Source: an uncultured Pseudomonadota bacterium (GTDB taxonomy: Bacteria; Pseudomonadota; Gammaproteobacteria; Steroidobacterales; Woeseiaceae). Taken from it: a stretch of 64,000 nucleotides of DNA. Made by a program: the position numbers and the translations under genes. Shown in pieces: positions 8,127 through 17,750 of this stretch. The stretch spans positions 310,001-374,000 of the forward strand of contig CAJXJW010000003.1 of the NCBI GenBank assembly GCA_913055625.1. The letters are read 5' to 3'. The notes under the pieces were generated by a model that was not told where the DNA came from, made no database searches, and worked only from the letters and a program-made list of their open reading frames with translations. Each line of letters starts with the position of its first letter. The stretch's first letter is position 1.

Positions 8127-11100
8127 TCATCGCACGAGCTGCAGTGCTTCGTCAGGGAAGTACGTGGTGCGCTCGGCATCACTCAGGGAAACGAAGTCGC
8201 GTATCGGTTGAAACGCACCCAGCTCCGGCACGTAGTGAAGGTTGTCCGCAGATCCAAGCGCAGCCCGGGTCGCGTCATCCAGTTCGCTGAAGACCTGGTC
8301 CCGAACGTCCGCGCCGGCTTCCCGCGCGATCGCGAAGCGCTGCAGCTCCGTACCTGCCGCGTCCATTTCCGCGGCTCGCGCCGCGTCCGGCGCGGTGATC
8401 ATGCGCTGAACTTCCCTCGCGCGGCCGGCCCGCTCTGCCGCCGTTTCACCGCGAACGCGGACGACTGCGCCGGAATCGATGATATGCATGCGCCACTCGT
8501 CGGCTGTCCCCGCCACCCGCTCGAAGTACAGGTTGTTGCCGTGCGAATCGAGCAGGACGAGCCCCTCCCGGTTCAGCGCATCGAGATTGCGGCGGATCTC
8601 CTGGATCTGCCCATCGGTCAGGTGGCCTGATGCCCAGCCATCGAGATTGCGCGCCATGTTGCCGCGGGCAACCTCGATGTACTCGACCACGTTGCGCCGC
8701 GAAAAAATGCTCATCAGCTCGGACGCCCTGAAGGCGGCGCCGCCTTCGAGCCGATGCCAGGCGTTCAGGTCGTTGGCGAACGCGGTGTAACTGTCATAGC
8801 AATCGCTACTGAGCACCATTCGCCGCCGCGGGCCGCGCAACATCACCCCGCTCTCGGTCCGGTACAAGCCGTTGATGTGATCCCAACCCATGTCGTCCAG
8901 CGCGCGCGACGCAGGCTCCACGTTCACGCGGATCAGAATGCGCGGGTTCGTCGGATGCCGGTAGACCGTGTGGCTCGCGCCCTGGCCAACGAGTTCGCCG
9001 ACGGGAATTTCGATCCGTCGACCGTTCGAATACACGCTGACCTGATTGATCGCCGGGCCCGCGGCATTTTGCCCGGTGACCGTGTCGGCGGCCGCGGATG
9101 AACGCGACCCGGGCGACGATCCCGGCACGAAGCGTGGCGCAAATCGTTCGAGCCACTCCTCCTGGAAGTCGTCGCCGAAGCGCCCCGCGAGCTGGCCCAT
9201 GAAGTCGCCTTCCATGAACGGCTGCAGGTTTCCACCCCAGTGATTGCTGTACCCGCGAAAGAACTCCTCCGCAATGTCTGTGTCGCTGAGGCCCCGCGCA
9301 CGAAAGACCTGCACGAGATCGAGGTCGCTGTTGTTGACCAGCTCCGCGTTCAGGTCAGGCAGCGGCTGCCGACGCGCATCAATTCGCCCGAGTTCGTCTT
9401 CCAGGCGGCGCAGATCCAGTTCGAAAAGGATGTCGCGCCGGGAGTATCCCCGGGTGACGATCTCCTCGATCGTCGTGCCCCCCTCCAGCGCAGCACGAAT
9501 CGCCGCCTGCTGCTCGCTGAGGGTTCCGGCCGAGGGACCGAGCCGCTCCGTCAGCTCGTCGATATGTGCGTCGTGGTAGCCGAGATCCTCGAGCTGCTCC
9601 CGGAGCCCCTCCGGGATCGGTCGAGGATCGAACTCCGGCGTTTCCGTAGCCGGGTCACTGTAGCGACGAAGCTGCTCCAGCGCCTCGTCGACTTCCCGGG
9701 CCGGGACGCCCGCCGCCGCAAGTTCGTCGGCCGAACGGCCGTCGCGCAGTGCGGCCAACGTCGCACCGCCCTCGGTGCCAACGACCTCGGCATCCCGGGC
9801 CGCGGCGCTTTGCAATCGGTTCGCGTCCGCCGGGCCAAGGCCCTGTCGTACGAGTTCGTCATGCGCCCCGCGAAGCCCGGCGTCATCCGGCAGCGGAAGT
9901 GGCCCGCCCGCGCCGGGCAGTGCGTCGCCTGCCATCGCGGCACCAGCCGGCGTCGGGCCGGCGCTCCCGGCATGGACGGCGCCAGGCACACCACGCATGC
10001 CGAAGAGTCTCGCGATGGCGACGTCCAGCTCCGAGTAGTCGCCATTCCGGAGGAGGATCACTTCCATGTGCAGGGCGTCCAGCAGCATCCGGTCGATGGT
10101 GTTCAGGCTGTCCATGCCTTCGAGCGCCGCCTTCTGCACGATCTGCGCCGTCGTTCCGGGCCTGACGAACATGCCCATGCCGTTTTCCATCACGTCGCCC
10201 GCCGACATCGAGAACGTAAGGAATCGCAGTGTCGATGCCGTCGCCAGCCCCCACAGCGCCTGCTTGTCACGCTCGACGGCCTGCACCAGCCGCGCGTCGC
10301 CGACGACGCCGACAATGCCCTGCGAGAATCGGTACTCGGCACCCTGGCTTTCGAAGTAGGCGCTGGCCTGCTGGACGAGCCGCGCGTCATCGATCCTGTC
10401 CAGCGCGAAGCTGCCCAGCCGGGCCACCCGGACCGCATTCAGAGCCTGCAAGCCCTGCGAGCCCAGGTACATCTCGGTGCTGGCGACACCGAGCGTGGCG
10501 AGCGTCAGGACGACGTCGAGCTGCGCGTTCGACAGCGCTTCGATGCCCTCGACGGATTCCTGCCGCGTCCGGACGCCCGTCAGCGCGCGAATGGCATCGC
10601 GATCCGGGACAAAGCGCGGAAACGCGGCCGGGTCTCTGTCCTCGCGGACCAGCTTCGGCCGGATGAGATCGACGAGGCCGTCCATCTTTCGCCCGGTGAC
10701 GACGAGCAGCTCGAGCACGTCGCAATCATCCACTGCCTGCGCCCGCTGCAAGGACGCCGACGCCGTGCTCGCCGCGCGACCGACGGCCTGCGACACGGCG
10801 TAGTGCACGAATTCCTCGTACGCGTCGACATTGCCCTCGAACGTGATCTCCAGCATGCGCCGGCTCAGCAGCATGCCGAGCGGCCACTCGAAGACCTCGT
10901 AGCCGCGCGTGTACGGGTTGTTCCCGGGAACCTCCACTTCTACCTTCAGCAACGGGTGATTGTCCCTGCGAAACCCGGCCGCGATGAGCGCCTGTCGCGC
11001 TCCGTCGGATACGCTGTGCATGGAGTTCAGGTAGCCGATCTGCTGCGTGAGCAGGCTTACGAGCTGGCGCCGCATCAGGAGCGCGGCGGCATGGTCTTCG

Positions 11101-12716
11101 AGCGTGATCTCCTCCCGCAGAACGACGTCCCCCTGCCCGGGTAGCGTGCGCGCAACCGGCACGGGCTTCAGCGCCACGTCCACCAGGGGATTCTGTGCCC
11201 GCACAAGCCGGGTCACCGCGTTGAGATAACCGATGTTCCAGTACTCGGTCTCCGACCTGCCCTCGTCCCGGCAGCGCTGCGCGGTATGCATCGCGTCCGG
11301 CCAGAGCGTCGTGTCCGGTCGAGGCCGCACCGGCACGCTGACCAGGTTTTTGGGATTGCCGTGCGCGACGGGGTCTATTTCCCAGGCGAGGATCTCGTCG
11401 ACGTCCGAGCGGGCCTCGATGGATTCGCCATCGTAGTCGCCGACGTCGACGTACCGGGGCAGGTCCGCCGGGTCGGCCGGGCGAACGAGAATGGGCCCGG
11501 AGCGGTAAAGCGCGGGCTCCTCGGCGCGACGCAGGACGACGTTCTTCCGGCCCGGCGGGTCGTCGGACATCGTTGCGGCGATCGTTTCGGCGTGTTGCGC
11601 AATACCACTGTCCCTCGCCGGACCCGGTGCGCTGCCCGGCGCGTACAGGTCGTCGACCAGGAGCCCGAAGCGCATGCGATTGGGAAACGGGGGCTTCGCA
11701 TACCGGGCTTCCAGGTACACGACGTCACCGGGAACCAGCTCCTGCGCGGCGAAGTACTCCGTTTCGCTGTGCTGGCGAACGAAACGAAGGGACTCCGGTT
11801 CGATGCCCGGCATGACCGGCAGCCATCTGCCCTCGGCGCCATTGACCACGATGCGAACCGGGTCCGGCGGCAAGTCCTCGTCGACGATCACCGCGACCTG
11901 GACGGACGCCGGCTCGTCGGGATGCACACGGGTCGGCCCGAAGAGGGCAATTCCCTTGCCGGGCTCGGGCACGATGACCCGTTTCGGCTGGACGGGCAGC
12001 CCGAACCCGGTCGCCGATAGCCACAGTGGACCCCGGAAGCCGGTTTGCGGCGGCCGTGGCAACGCCGCTACGGTGCTGGCGTCTTCCGCGACGACCATGG
12101 TGACGCGCGGCGAGGGCCGTCGCCAGGTTTCGCGGCCGCTCACTTCGATGCGGATGCCGTCGTCCGAGATGTCGCCGCCACGATTTTCCGGGATCATCGA
12201 AAGCTTGCCCGGCTGGTAGCGCCAGGTGCCGTGCAGCTGCTCGGCCTTCCCGTCCCCCGGGATCGGGAACTCGACGTAGAGATCGACGGGGTCGCCGGCG
12301 ACGACGCGTGCGTTGGTACGCGCATTGCCCCATGCCGCCTGGATCACGTCGTTCTCGCGCGCCGGGATGGTCTCCACGTCCGCCCGGATTCCGGCCGGCA
12401 CGCCAAGGAGGCCGCTCGGCGGGCCGGCGCCCTTCAGGTGCACCTGCACCGCGCCATCGTCCACCCGAAAGTAGTCGATCGACAGCTCGTAGCGTTGCAG
12501 GTCCGGCCCGAAGAGCACGACCCTGCCAAGGTACAGCGACCCCGATGCCACGGTGGCACCGGCGTTGCGGATATCGGCGATCCCGACGATCTTGCCGAGC
12601 GCCGTATCCTGGTACTCGATTTGCCACGGCCCGGTCAGCCAGTCCAGGTCCTGCGCATGGACCGGGCCGGCAAGCACCAGCACCGCGACGGTGAGCGCCG
12701 CCTTTGCCCCGGTCAC
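8127..12716 (-). CDS. Giant exported protein with C-terminal kinase-like domain
   Basis: A 1529-aa protein with a signal peptide ending VHAQ (about residues 1-21). The start is a GTG at 12716 behind GAGGTGA, overlapping the end of the upstream gene. The N-terminal ~150 residues (DWLTGPWQIEYQD onwards) resemble the start of the neighbouring 428-aa protein. The middle is helical with no recognised fold and contains Pro/Gly/Ala-rich linkers. The last ~320 residues look like an atypical kinase: a Gly loop GQGASHTVY near 1244, LLDSHGNNLYF near 1390 (D-x-H-x-x-N, as in lipopolysaccharide and aminoglycoside kinases) and IIDSG near 1414, the DFG equivalent. The usual VAIK lysine appears to be Arg in ILIRVN, so activity is uncertain. 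Secreted effector or cell-envelope enzyme are both possible. Confidence 0.8.
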   Translation of the reverse strand: MTGAKAALTVAVLVLAGPVHAQDLDWLTGPWQIEYQDTALGKIVGIADIRNAGATVASGSLYLGRVVLFGPDLQRYELSIDYFRVDDGAVQVHLKGAGPPSGLLGVPAGIRADVETIPARENDVIQAAWGNARTNARVVAGDPVDLYVEFPIPGDGKAEQLHGTWRYQPGKLSMIPENRGGDISDDGIRIEVSGRETWRRPSPRVTMVVAEDASTVAALPRPPQTGFRGPLWLSATGFGLPVQPKRVIVPEPGKGIALFGPTRVHPDEPASVQVAVIVDEDLPPDPVRIVVNGAEGRWLPVMPGIEPESLRFVRQHSETEYFAAQELVPGDVVYLEARYAKPPFPNRMRFGLLVDDLYAPGSAPGPARDSGIAQHAETIAATMSDDPPGRKNVVLRRAEEPALYRSGPILVRPADPADLPRYVDVGDYDGESIEARSDVDEILAWEIDPVAHGNPKNLVSVPVRPRPDTTLWPDAMHTAQRCRDEGRSETEYWNIGYLNAVTRLVRAQNPLVDVALKPVPVARTLPGQGDVVLREEITLEDHAAALLMRRQLVSLLTQQIGYLNSMHSVSDGARQALIAAGFRRDNHPLLKVEVEVPGNNPYTRGYEVFEWPLGMLLSRRMLEITFEGNVDAYEEFVHYAVSQAVGRAASTASASLQRAQAVDDCDVLELLVVTGRKMDGLVDLIRPKLVREDRDPAAFPRFVPDRDAIRALTGVRTRQESVEGIEALSNAQLDVVLTLATLGVASTEMYLGSQGLQALNAVRVARLGSFALDRIDDARLVQQASAYFESQGAEYRFSQGIVGVVGDARLVQAVERDKQALWGLATASTLRFLTFSMSAGDVMENGMGMFVRPGTTAQIVQKAALEGMDSLNTIDRMLLDALHMEVILLRNGDYSELDVAIARLFGMRGVPGAVHAGSAGPTPAGAAMAGDALPGAGGPLPLPDDAGLRGAHDELVRQGLGPADANRLQSAAARDAEVVGTEGGATLAALRDGRSADELAAAGVPAREVDEALEQLRRYSDPATETPEFDPRPIPEGLREQLEDLGYHDAHIDELTERLGPSAGTLSEQQAAIRAALEGGTTIEEIVTRGYSRRDILFELDLRRLEDELGRIDARRQPLPDLNAELVNNSDLDLVQVFRARGLSDTDIAEEFFRGYSNHWGGNLQPFMEGDFMGQLAGRFGDDFQEEWLERFAPRFVPGSSPGSRSSAAADTVTGQNAAGPAINQVSVYSNGRRIEIPVGELVGQGASHTVYRHPTNPRILIRVNVEPASRALDDMGWDHINGLYRTESGVMLRGPRRRMVLSSDCYDSYTAFANDLNAWHRLEGGAAFRASELMSIFSRRNVVEYIEVARGNMARNLDGWASGHLTDGQIQEIRRNLDALNREGLVLLDSHGNNLYFERVAGTADEWRMHIIDSGAVVRVRGETAAERAGRAREVQRMITAPDAARAAEMDAAGTELQRFAIAREAGADVRDQVFSELDDATRAALGSADNLHYVPELGAFQPIRDFVSLSDAERTTYFPDEALQLVR

Positions 12717-12720
12717 GATG

Positions 12721-14007
12721 TCACCTCGCACCCGGATCACCCTGGTCGCAGGGCTCGCAAGGATCCGCGGGCGGCACGACCGTCGACGGCAACAGGTCGT
12801 CCGACGCATAGAACGGACCAGCGCGGTATTCTCCCTCCGAGATTCTCCGCGGTACCGCGCTGAACTCGACGCCTTTCCACTGCAGCGTCAATGGCTGCGA
12901 GTCGTCGAACCGCTCGGGATTCGTGACGGACGCCCGCACCCAGAAGAGCTGGTTCACCGGCAGACGATCCGTTTCCCGGTCCGTATCGTTGGTCGGGTCG
13001 TACGTGACGAAGCGCAGCGACACGTCCGGGTAGAAGTTGGGTATGTCGAGCTCGAACGGAATCGCCACGTCGTCGACATACAGCGTGTAGAGGCCGGGCT
13101 GAACGCCGAACCAGACGTTGAAGCGAATTCGGATACCGATGATCTCGCCAGGATCGTCCTCGGCGCGGATGTACCGAGGCTGCATCGCCTCGAGACCCGT
13201 ATTCTCGAGATCGAAACCGCTCCAGCGCGTCCCCCAGAAGTCCTCGCCGTACAGCTCGATGGAAAATTGCGGCCGGTTTGCGCGCAGCCGGTTGAACTCG
13301 TCGCTCCACTCGTCGCGGTCGTAGGTCAGTACCGCTTTCGCCGGTTCGGCCGGTGTCAGCAGCCGCGCGCCGCACCAGCCGTCGCCCGGCGCGTCGGCGA
13401 CGGCCACCGGGCTCTCCACCGTGTGTTCGGAGACCACGCGAATCGTCCGGATGTCCGGTCGCACTCGCTGCCACTCCACCGATCCCGTGAAATCGCGGCC
13501 GTCGGGATCCGGGTCCGGAATCTTCCAGGAACCCCGAAGCGTGTCGGGCGACGCACTGTTCGCGACGAGTGTCGAGGGCGGCGCCGAGTAAAAGGACAAG
13601 GACGTGCGAATGCGATTCCCGGAGGGCGATTCGAACGGGATCGTATTGACCTTCGCCGAATCTTCCGGAACCGCTGTCCCGGCCGGGCCGCCGGCTCGGA
13701 ACCAACTCGGCCCGCTGATGGACAGGCCGCCATCATCCTCAGCCACGATGGTCAGGTTCGCCGTATCGAAATACTGTCCCCGGCTGAAGAACTTCTTCTC
13801 GGGAACGCCGCTCCAGACGGCGCTCCAGTTGCCGGCCAGCCAGCGGTCACCGGAACGATCCGGGAGCGCCGGGCACTCGGTGGCTACCCGGGCATCCTGC
13901 GGCAGATCGCCCGCGGCATCCTCCCGACCGCCAGGACGGAGCAGGACGACCGCCGTCAGGCCGGCCAACGTGACGACTGTTGCTATGCTGGCGGTGCTTC
14001 TTTTCAA
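12721..14007 (-). CDS. Exported protein of unknown function, partner of the giant kinase-like protein
   Basis: A 428-aa product with an N-terminal hydrophobic signal or anchor (about residues 5-24). The start is TTG at 14007 behind AAGGTGA; no ATG is near. The mature part opens with WLAGNWSAVWSGVPEK and then a beta-rich region containing SISGPSWF. This parallels WLTGPWQIEYQD at the start of the giant protein, so the two may share a domain. It ends in PADPCEPCDQ, a CxxC pair. The downstream gene starts four bases after its stop, which indicates co-expression. No known family was recognised. Confidence 0.75.
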   Translation of the reverse strand: MKRSTASIATVVTLAGLTAVVLLRPGGREDAAGDLPQDARVATECPALPDRSGDRWLAGNWSAVWSGVPEKKFFSRGQYFDTANLTIVAEDDGGLSISGPSWFRAGGPAGTAVPEDSAKVNTIPFESPSGNRIRTSLSFYSAPPSTLVANSASPDTLRGSWKIPDPDPDGRDFTGSVEWQRVRPDIRTIRVVSEHTVESPVAVADAPGDGWCGARLLTPAEPAKAVLTYDRDEWSDEFNRLRANRPQFSIELYGEDFWGTRWSGFDLENTGLEAMQPRYIRAEDDPGEIIGIRIRFNVWFGVQPGLYTLYVDDVAIPFELDIPNFYPDVSLRFVTYDPTNDTDRETDRLPVNQLFWVRASVTNPERFDDSQPLTLQWKGVEFSAVPRRISEGEYRAGPFYASDDLLPSTVVPPADPCEPCDQGDPGAR

Positions 14008-14081
14008 CGAGTCACCTTGCGCGGACGCCGGCTCGCGCCGGCGTGACGGTCACCGCAGCATAGCGAAATTGCCCGGGGAGA

Positions 14082-14477
14082 TCACGGTGCCGCGCCGCCG
14101 GCGTCCGGCTCCAGCTCGTCATCACGGTACCGAGCCGAGTGCGCCTTGCCGTCGATGGCGAGGTAGTAATCGTATGCCTGGCGCCCGTGGTGCCAGACGA
14201 TGCGGCGAATCCGCCCGGCCCGGGACGAGCGCGGCGCCACCGTGCGTACCGGAGCGTCGTAAGCGAATGCGGCATCGGGCAAGGCTTGCAGCGGGCCCGG
14301 CCGCGCACGCACCAGGCCGGCGCCATAACGCAGGCAGAGGTAATCCGGCGAGTCCGACGGCATCAGTTCGACGACCTCGCCGAAAGGCGGCGCCGAGCGC
14401 GCCAGCGCAATGTCGTCCGGGTGCACCAGGTCGGCGTCGTCCGTCGGCAACCACGGGTAGAGTCCAAAACGTGTCAC
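14082..14477 (-). CDS. Small conserved-looking protein of unknown function
   Basis: A 131-aa soluble protein that I do not recognise. It begins TRFGLYPWLPTDDADLVHPD and ends with AIDGKAHSARYRDDELEP. A ribosome site AGGAGG lies six bases before a GTG start at 14477. It has no signal peptide or membrane segment, and its composition (acidic, aromatic-rich, no repeats) is that of a compact folded protein. It lies 74 bases upstream of the 428-aa exported protein on the same strand and could belong to that operon. Confidence 0.7.
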   Translation of the reverse strand: MTRFGLYPWLPTDDADLVHPDDIALARSAPPFGEVVELMPSDSPDYLCLRYGAGLVRARPGPLQALPDAAFAYDAPVRTVAPRSSRAGRIRRIVWHHGRQAYDYYLAIDGKAHSARYRDDELEPDAGGAAP

Positions 14478-14710
14478 TCACGACCTCCTGTTCCGGGGCA
14501 ACTCGCAACCAACGCAGAGTGCACGACGCGTCCCGTCCGGACAAGAAAGCCGGACGCTCACCCGCGACGCCCGATTGTCGTCTGGCCGCGGATCGCCGCC
14601 GACTTTCCATTGCAGTTGCGTGTCGCCATTCATTTGCGCAGACCGGTCCGCTATGCTGTCCCGCCTGGGCCGGCATCCACCCGGAGCGCCGATAACGATA
14701 GGAAGCCTGG

Positions 14711-15898
14711 ATGAACTGCACGCACGAAAAGAATTGCCGACGGTCGTTGCGCACGCTCGTCCTGGCACTCGGCTCCCCGGCACTGTTGGCCGGCTGCCCG
14801 ACGACGTCGGAGCCGCCCGCGGAGCGTCCCGGCATCGTACTCGAAGAGTTCATCTACGAGTCGGCGTCGTTTCCCTCCGTGCATGCCTCGACGATCCTGG
14901 AGCTCTCGTCCGGCGAGCTGCTGAGCGCGTTTTTCGGTGGTGCCGAAGAGGGCGCCGACGACGTGGAGATCTGGCTGTCCCGAAAGGCGCCCGGCGGCGA
15001 GTGGACCGCACCGGTCAGCGTGGCCGACGGCGTGCAGCCCGACGGAACGCGCGTACCCACCTGGAACCCGGTGCTGTTCCAGCCGGACGGTGGCGACGTG
15101 ATGCTCTTTTATAAGGTGTCGACGGAAATCGCCGACTGGCGGGGCATGGTCAAGACGTCCGGCGACGGTGGTCGTACGTGGAGCGCGGCGGCGCCACTGG
15201 GCGACGGGTTCATCGGGCCGGTCAAGAACAAGCCCGTGGAACTCGACGACGGCACGATCGTCGCGGGCTCCAGCACCGAGCACGACGGTTGGGTCGTGCA
15301 CGTCGAGCGCAGCAAGGACGGCGGCCGGACCTGGGAAGCAACCGGGCCGCTGAACGATCCGGATGTCGTCGGCGCCATCCAGCCGACCCTGATGACCCAC
15401 GCCGACGGGCGCATCCGGATGTACTGCCGCACGCACTCGGAACACGGCTATATCGCCGAGAGCCTGTCCGATGACGGCGGATTGACATGGTCGCCGCTCG
15501 CGCCCGCCGTCCTGCCGAACAACAACTCCGGCCTGGACGCGGTCACGCTTGCGGACGGTCGCCAGCTGCTCGTCTACAACCACTCGACGCGTGAGCAGGA
15601 GGGCATGGGGCACAAGGGCCGCGGCATCCTGAACGTCGCGGTCAGTGACGACGGCATCGAATGGGAAGCCGCGCTCGTGCTCGACTACCTCGACGCGCCG
15701 AACCGGCAGTTCTCCTACCCGGCCGTCATACAGGCGCGCGACGGCCTGGTGCACATCGTCTACACGTGGCACCGCGAGCGCATCAAGCACGTGGTGCTCG
15801 ACCCGGCGAAGCTCGCGACCACGCTGATGCCGGACGGACAGTGGCCGGCCGACGGCCCGGCATCGCTTGCGGCGCTGCTCGAGACCATTGCCGACTGA
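14711..15898 (+). CDS. Sialidase/BNR-repeat family lipoprotein
   Basis: A 395-aa lipoprotein. A signal segment ends in the lipobox LLAGC, so the protein should be lipid-anchored at about residue 28. The rest is a six-bladed propeller of the BNR/sialidase superfamily. Asp-box-like motifs include SGDGGRTWSAA, SKDGGRTWEAT and SDDGGLTWSPL, and an Arg-rich segment MYCRTHSEHGY lies mid-protein. Similar proteins are annotated as exo-alpha-sialidases or neuraminidase-like; many act on other glycans. It is a single-gene unit, with GGAAG upstream of the ATG. The true substrate is unknown. Confidence 0.87.
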   Translation: MNCTHEKNCRRSLRTLVLALGSPALLAGCPTTSEPPAERPGIVLEEFIYESASFPSVHASTILELSSGELLSAFFGGAEEGADDVEIWLSRKAPGGEWTAPVSVADGVQPDGTRVPTWNPVLFQPDGGDVMLFYKVSTEIADWRGMVKTSGDGGRTWSAAAPLGDGFIGPVKNKPVELDDGTIVAGSSTEHDGWVVHVERSKDGGRTWEATGPLNDPDVVGAIQPTLMTHADGRIRMYCRTHSEHGYIAESLSDDGGLTWSPLAPAVLPNNNSGLDAVTLADGRQLLVYNHSTREQEGMGHKGRGILNVAVSDDGIEWEAALVLDYLDAPNRQFSYPAVIQARDGLVHIVYTWHRERIKHVVLDPAKLATTLMPDGQWPADGPASLAALLETIAD

Positions 15899-15982
15899 CC
15901 GACCACGAACGGATTTGCGACGAACCGCCGTTTCATCACATCCTTGCAGGTACGGCTGAAAATACAGGGACGACCGCGGCGC

Positions 15983-16660
15983 GTGCGAATCCTTCTCTTC
16001 ACATTTCTTTACATTCTGCTCTCCGGCTGCGCGCAGAAGCCGGCTGTCAGCGAGGACATGCAGAAGATCGACTCGCCGCCACCGGTCGACTTCTCCGGCA
16101 CCTGGCAGCGCAACTACGCGCGCGACGACGAGGTCGGCCGCGCACTTCAGGCGGCCTACTACGAACTCGCGCGTACCACGCCGGACCGCCAGGGTGCGCC
16201 GGGCGGATACGGCTCGCTATCTCAGCGGGACGCCGACGCCGTCGTGGCGCTCGCGCGCCTCGCCGAGTTGATCACACGCTCCGATGTGCTGACGATCGTG
16301 CAGGACGACCATGAGATTCGCGTCGGCCGCGAGGACGACTTCTCGCCCGTCTGCCGGTTCGGTGACGGCAAGACGGTCCCGGTGTCTAATTCCGCCGGCA
16401 ACGAGATATGCGGCTGGTCCGGTACGGACCTGGTGTCGCAGCTGAGCCTTGCCGACGGACTGCGTGTCGTGCACCGGCTCACGGTGTCGGAGGACGAGGA
16501 GCAGTTGCGGGTGATCACCACGGTCACGTCGCCGACGTCGCGCGTACCCTTCACGCTGCGCCGCTTCTACCGCAAGTTCGACCAGCCGGCGTCAGGCTTT
16601 CACTGCATCGAAACACTGACGATGAAGCGCGTCTGCAGCACACGGGAGATCACGCCATGA
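15983..16660 (+). CDS. Lipoprotein of unknown function
   Basis: About 225 aa. A membrane-targeting segment RILLFTFLYILLSGC ends in a lipobox cysteine. The mature part begins with a linker and then FSGTWQRNYARDDEVG, a lipocalin-like opening also seen in small exported DUF proteins. It has four further cysteines and a closing FTLRRFYRKFD. The start is uncertain: GTG at 15983 gives a normal lipoprotein signal, and a TTG at 15944 would extend it by 13 residues. Its stop overlaps the next gene's start (ATGA), so the two are translationally coupled. Confidence 0.75.
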   Translation: MRILLFTFLYILLSGCAQKPAVSEDMQKIDSPPPVDFSGTWQRNYARDDEVGRALQAAYYELARTTPDRQGAPGGYGSLSQRDADAVVALARLAELITRSDVLTIVQDDHEIRVGREDDFSPVCRFGDGKTVPVSNSAGNEICGWSGTDLVSQLSLADGLRVVHRLTVSEDEEQLRVITTVTSPTSRVPFTLRRFYRKFDQPASGFHCIETLTMKRVCSTREITP

Positions 16661-17679
16661 TTCGCCGTTTGCTGCTTGCGATGCTGCTGCTGCCGGCCTT
16701 CGCGTCCGCGCAGGATGGCGGTGTCGCGCTCAATATCACGATCCCGGTGTTCGGCACCGGCGTCACGGACGACTCCTCGGCCTATGCAGAGTTCGGCGTG
16801 TTCCCGCGCATCCGCGCCATCGAAGCGCAGTTCCTGCCGTTTCCGCTCCGCCGGCAGCTCGCCGCCACCGGCACATGGGGCGCAGTGCGTGTGGCGGACG
16901 ATGTGGACGCGATCGAGGAACTCGTCATTCACGGCGATATCCTGCGCTCCGATGGCCGGGGGCTCGAGGTGCACATACGTGCCGTCGACGCGAGCGGCGA
17001 CACCTGGCTCGACGAACGCTTTTCCGCTGCGCCCGGCTCCGACTCGGCCCGGCCGGCCTACGAGCGATTGTTCGCGGACGTCGTCGCCCGGCTGGAAGCG
17101 GCGCGGCAATCACGCTCGGCGGATGCCCTTGCGCGGCTGCGCGACACGGCGCTGCTACGCTACGGTGCCCGGCTCGCACCGTCGACCTTCAGCCAGTACA
17201 TCGAGACGACCAGGGACGGCCGCACCACCGTGCGGCGCCTGCCCGCGAACAACGACCCGATGCTGGACCGCATTCGGCGCATTCGCGACGCGGAGTACGT
17301 CATCGTCGACGCGACGGACGAGAAGTACGAACTGCTGCACGCCGACGTCACCACCATCTACGGCGTCTGGCGGGAATTCAATCGCCAGTCGCTGCTGTAC
17401 GAAGCGTCGGACGAACGCCGCATCGCGAACGGCACGGTCCCCGGTGAGCGCGGGAGCTACGAAGCGTTGCTGTACGCCTACGAGAACTACAAGTACAGCC
17501 GCATCACCGCGGAGGAGCGTGACGACATGGCGGTGGCGTTCGACAACGAGGTGCGTCCGATCATCGAACGCCTCGACGAACGCCTCGAAGCCTACGACGC
17601 GTGGCGCGAAGCGAAATACAGCGAATGGAACCGGCTGCTGGAAGAGCTGCACGACGTCGAGACACGCTTCGGCGAGTAG
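16657..17679 (+). CDS. Exported protein of unknown function
   Basis: A 340-aa periplasmic or surface protein with signal peptide MIRRLLLAMLLLPAFASAQ. The first half is mixed alpha/beta (NITIPVFGTGVTDDSSAY). The second half is helical and charged, with possible coiled coil near DERLEAYDAWREAKYSEW. The segment VWREFNRQSLLYEASDERR has no motif I recognise. It is coupled to the preceding lipoprotein by an ATGA overlap, which suggests they form a complex or share a pathway. The following two-component genes start 71 bases later and may be co-transcribed or have their own promoter. Confidence 0.72.
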   Translation: MIRRLLLAMLLLPAFASAQDGGVALNITIPVFGTGVTDDSSAYAEFGVFPRIRAIEAQFLPFPLRRQLAATGTWGAVRVADDVDAIEELVIHGDILRSDGRGLEVHIRAVDASGDTWLDERFSAAPGSDSARPAYERLFADVVARLEAARQSRSADALARLRDTALLRYGARLAPSTFSQYIETTRDGRTTVRRLPANNDPMLDRIRRIRDAEYVIVDATDEKYELLHADVTTIYGVWREFNRQSLLYEASDERRIANGTVPGERGSYEALLYAYENYKYSRITAEERDDMAVAFDNEVRPIIERLDERLEAYDAWREAKYSEWNRLLEELHDVETRFGE

Positions 17680-17750
17680 CAGCGCCGGCGGCCAATGCCA
17701 GCGGCGGCCGTTTCCATTATGCTTCGTGACTCGCAAAGAACCGGACAACG

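Noticed and set aside
9240-11144. 634-codon plus-strand open frame
   Set aside because: It lies antisense to the giant exported protein, whose frame has a signal peptide, a good ribosome site and kinase-like motifs. The plus-strand product lacks domains.
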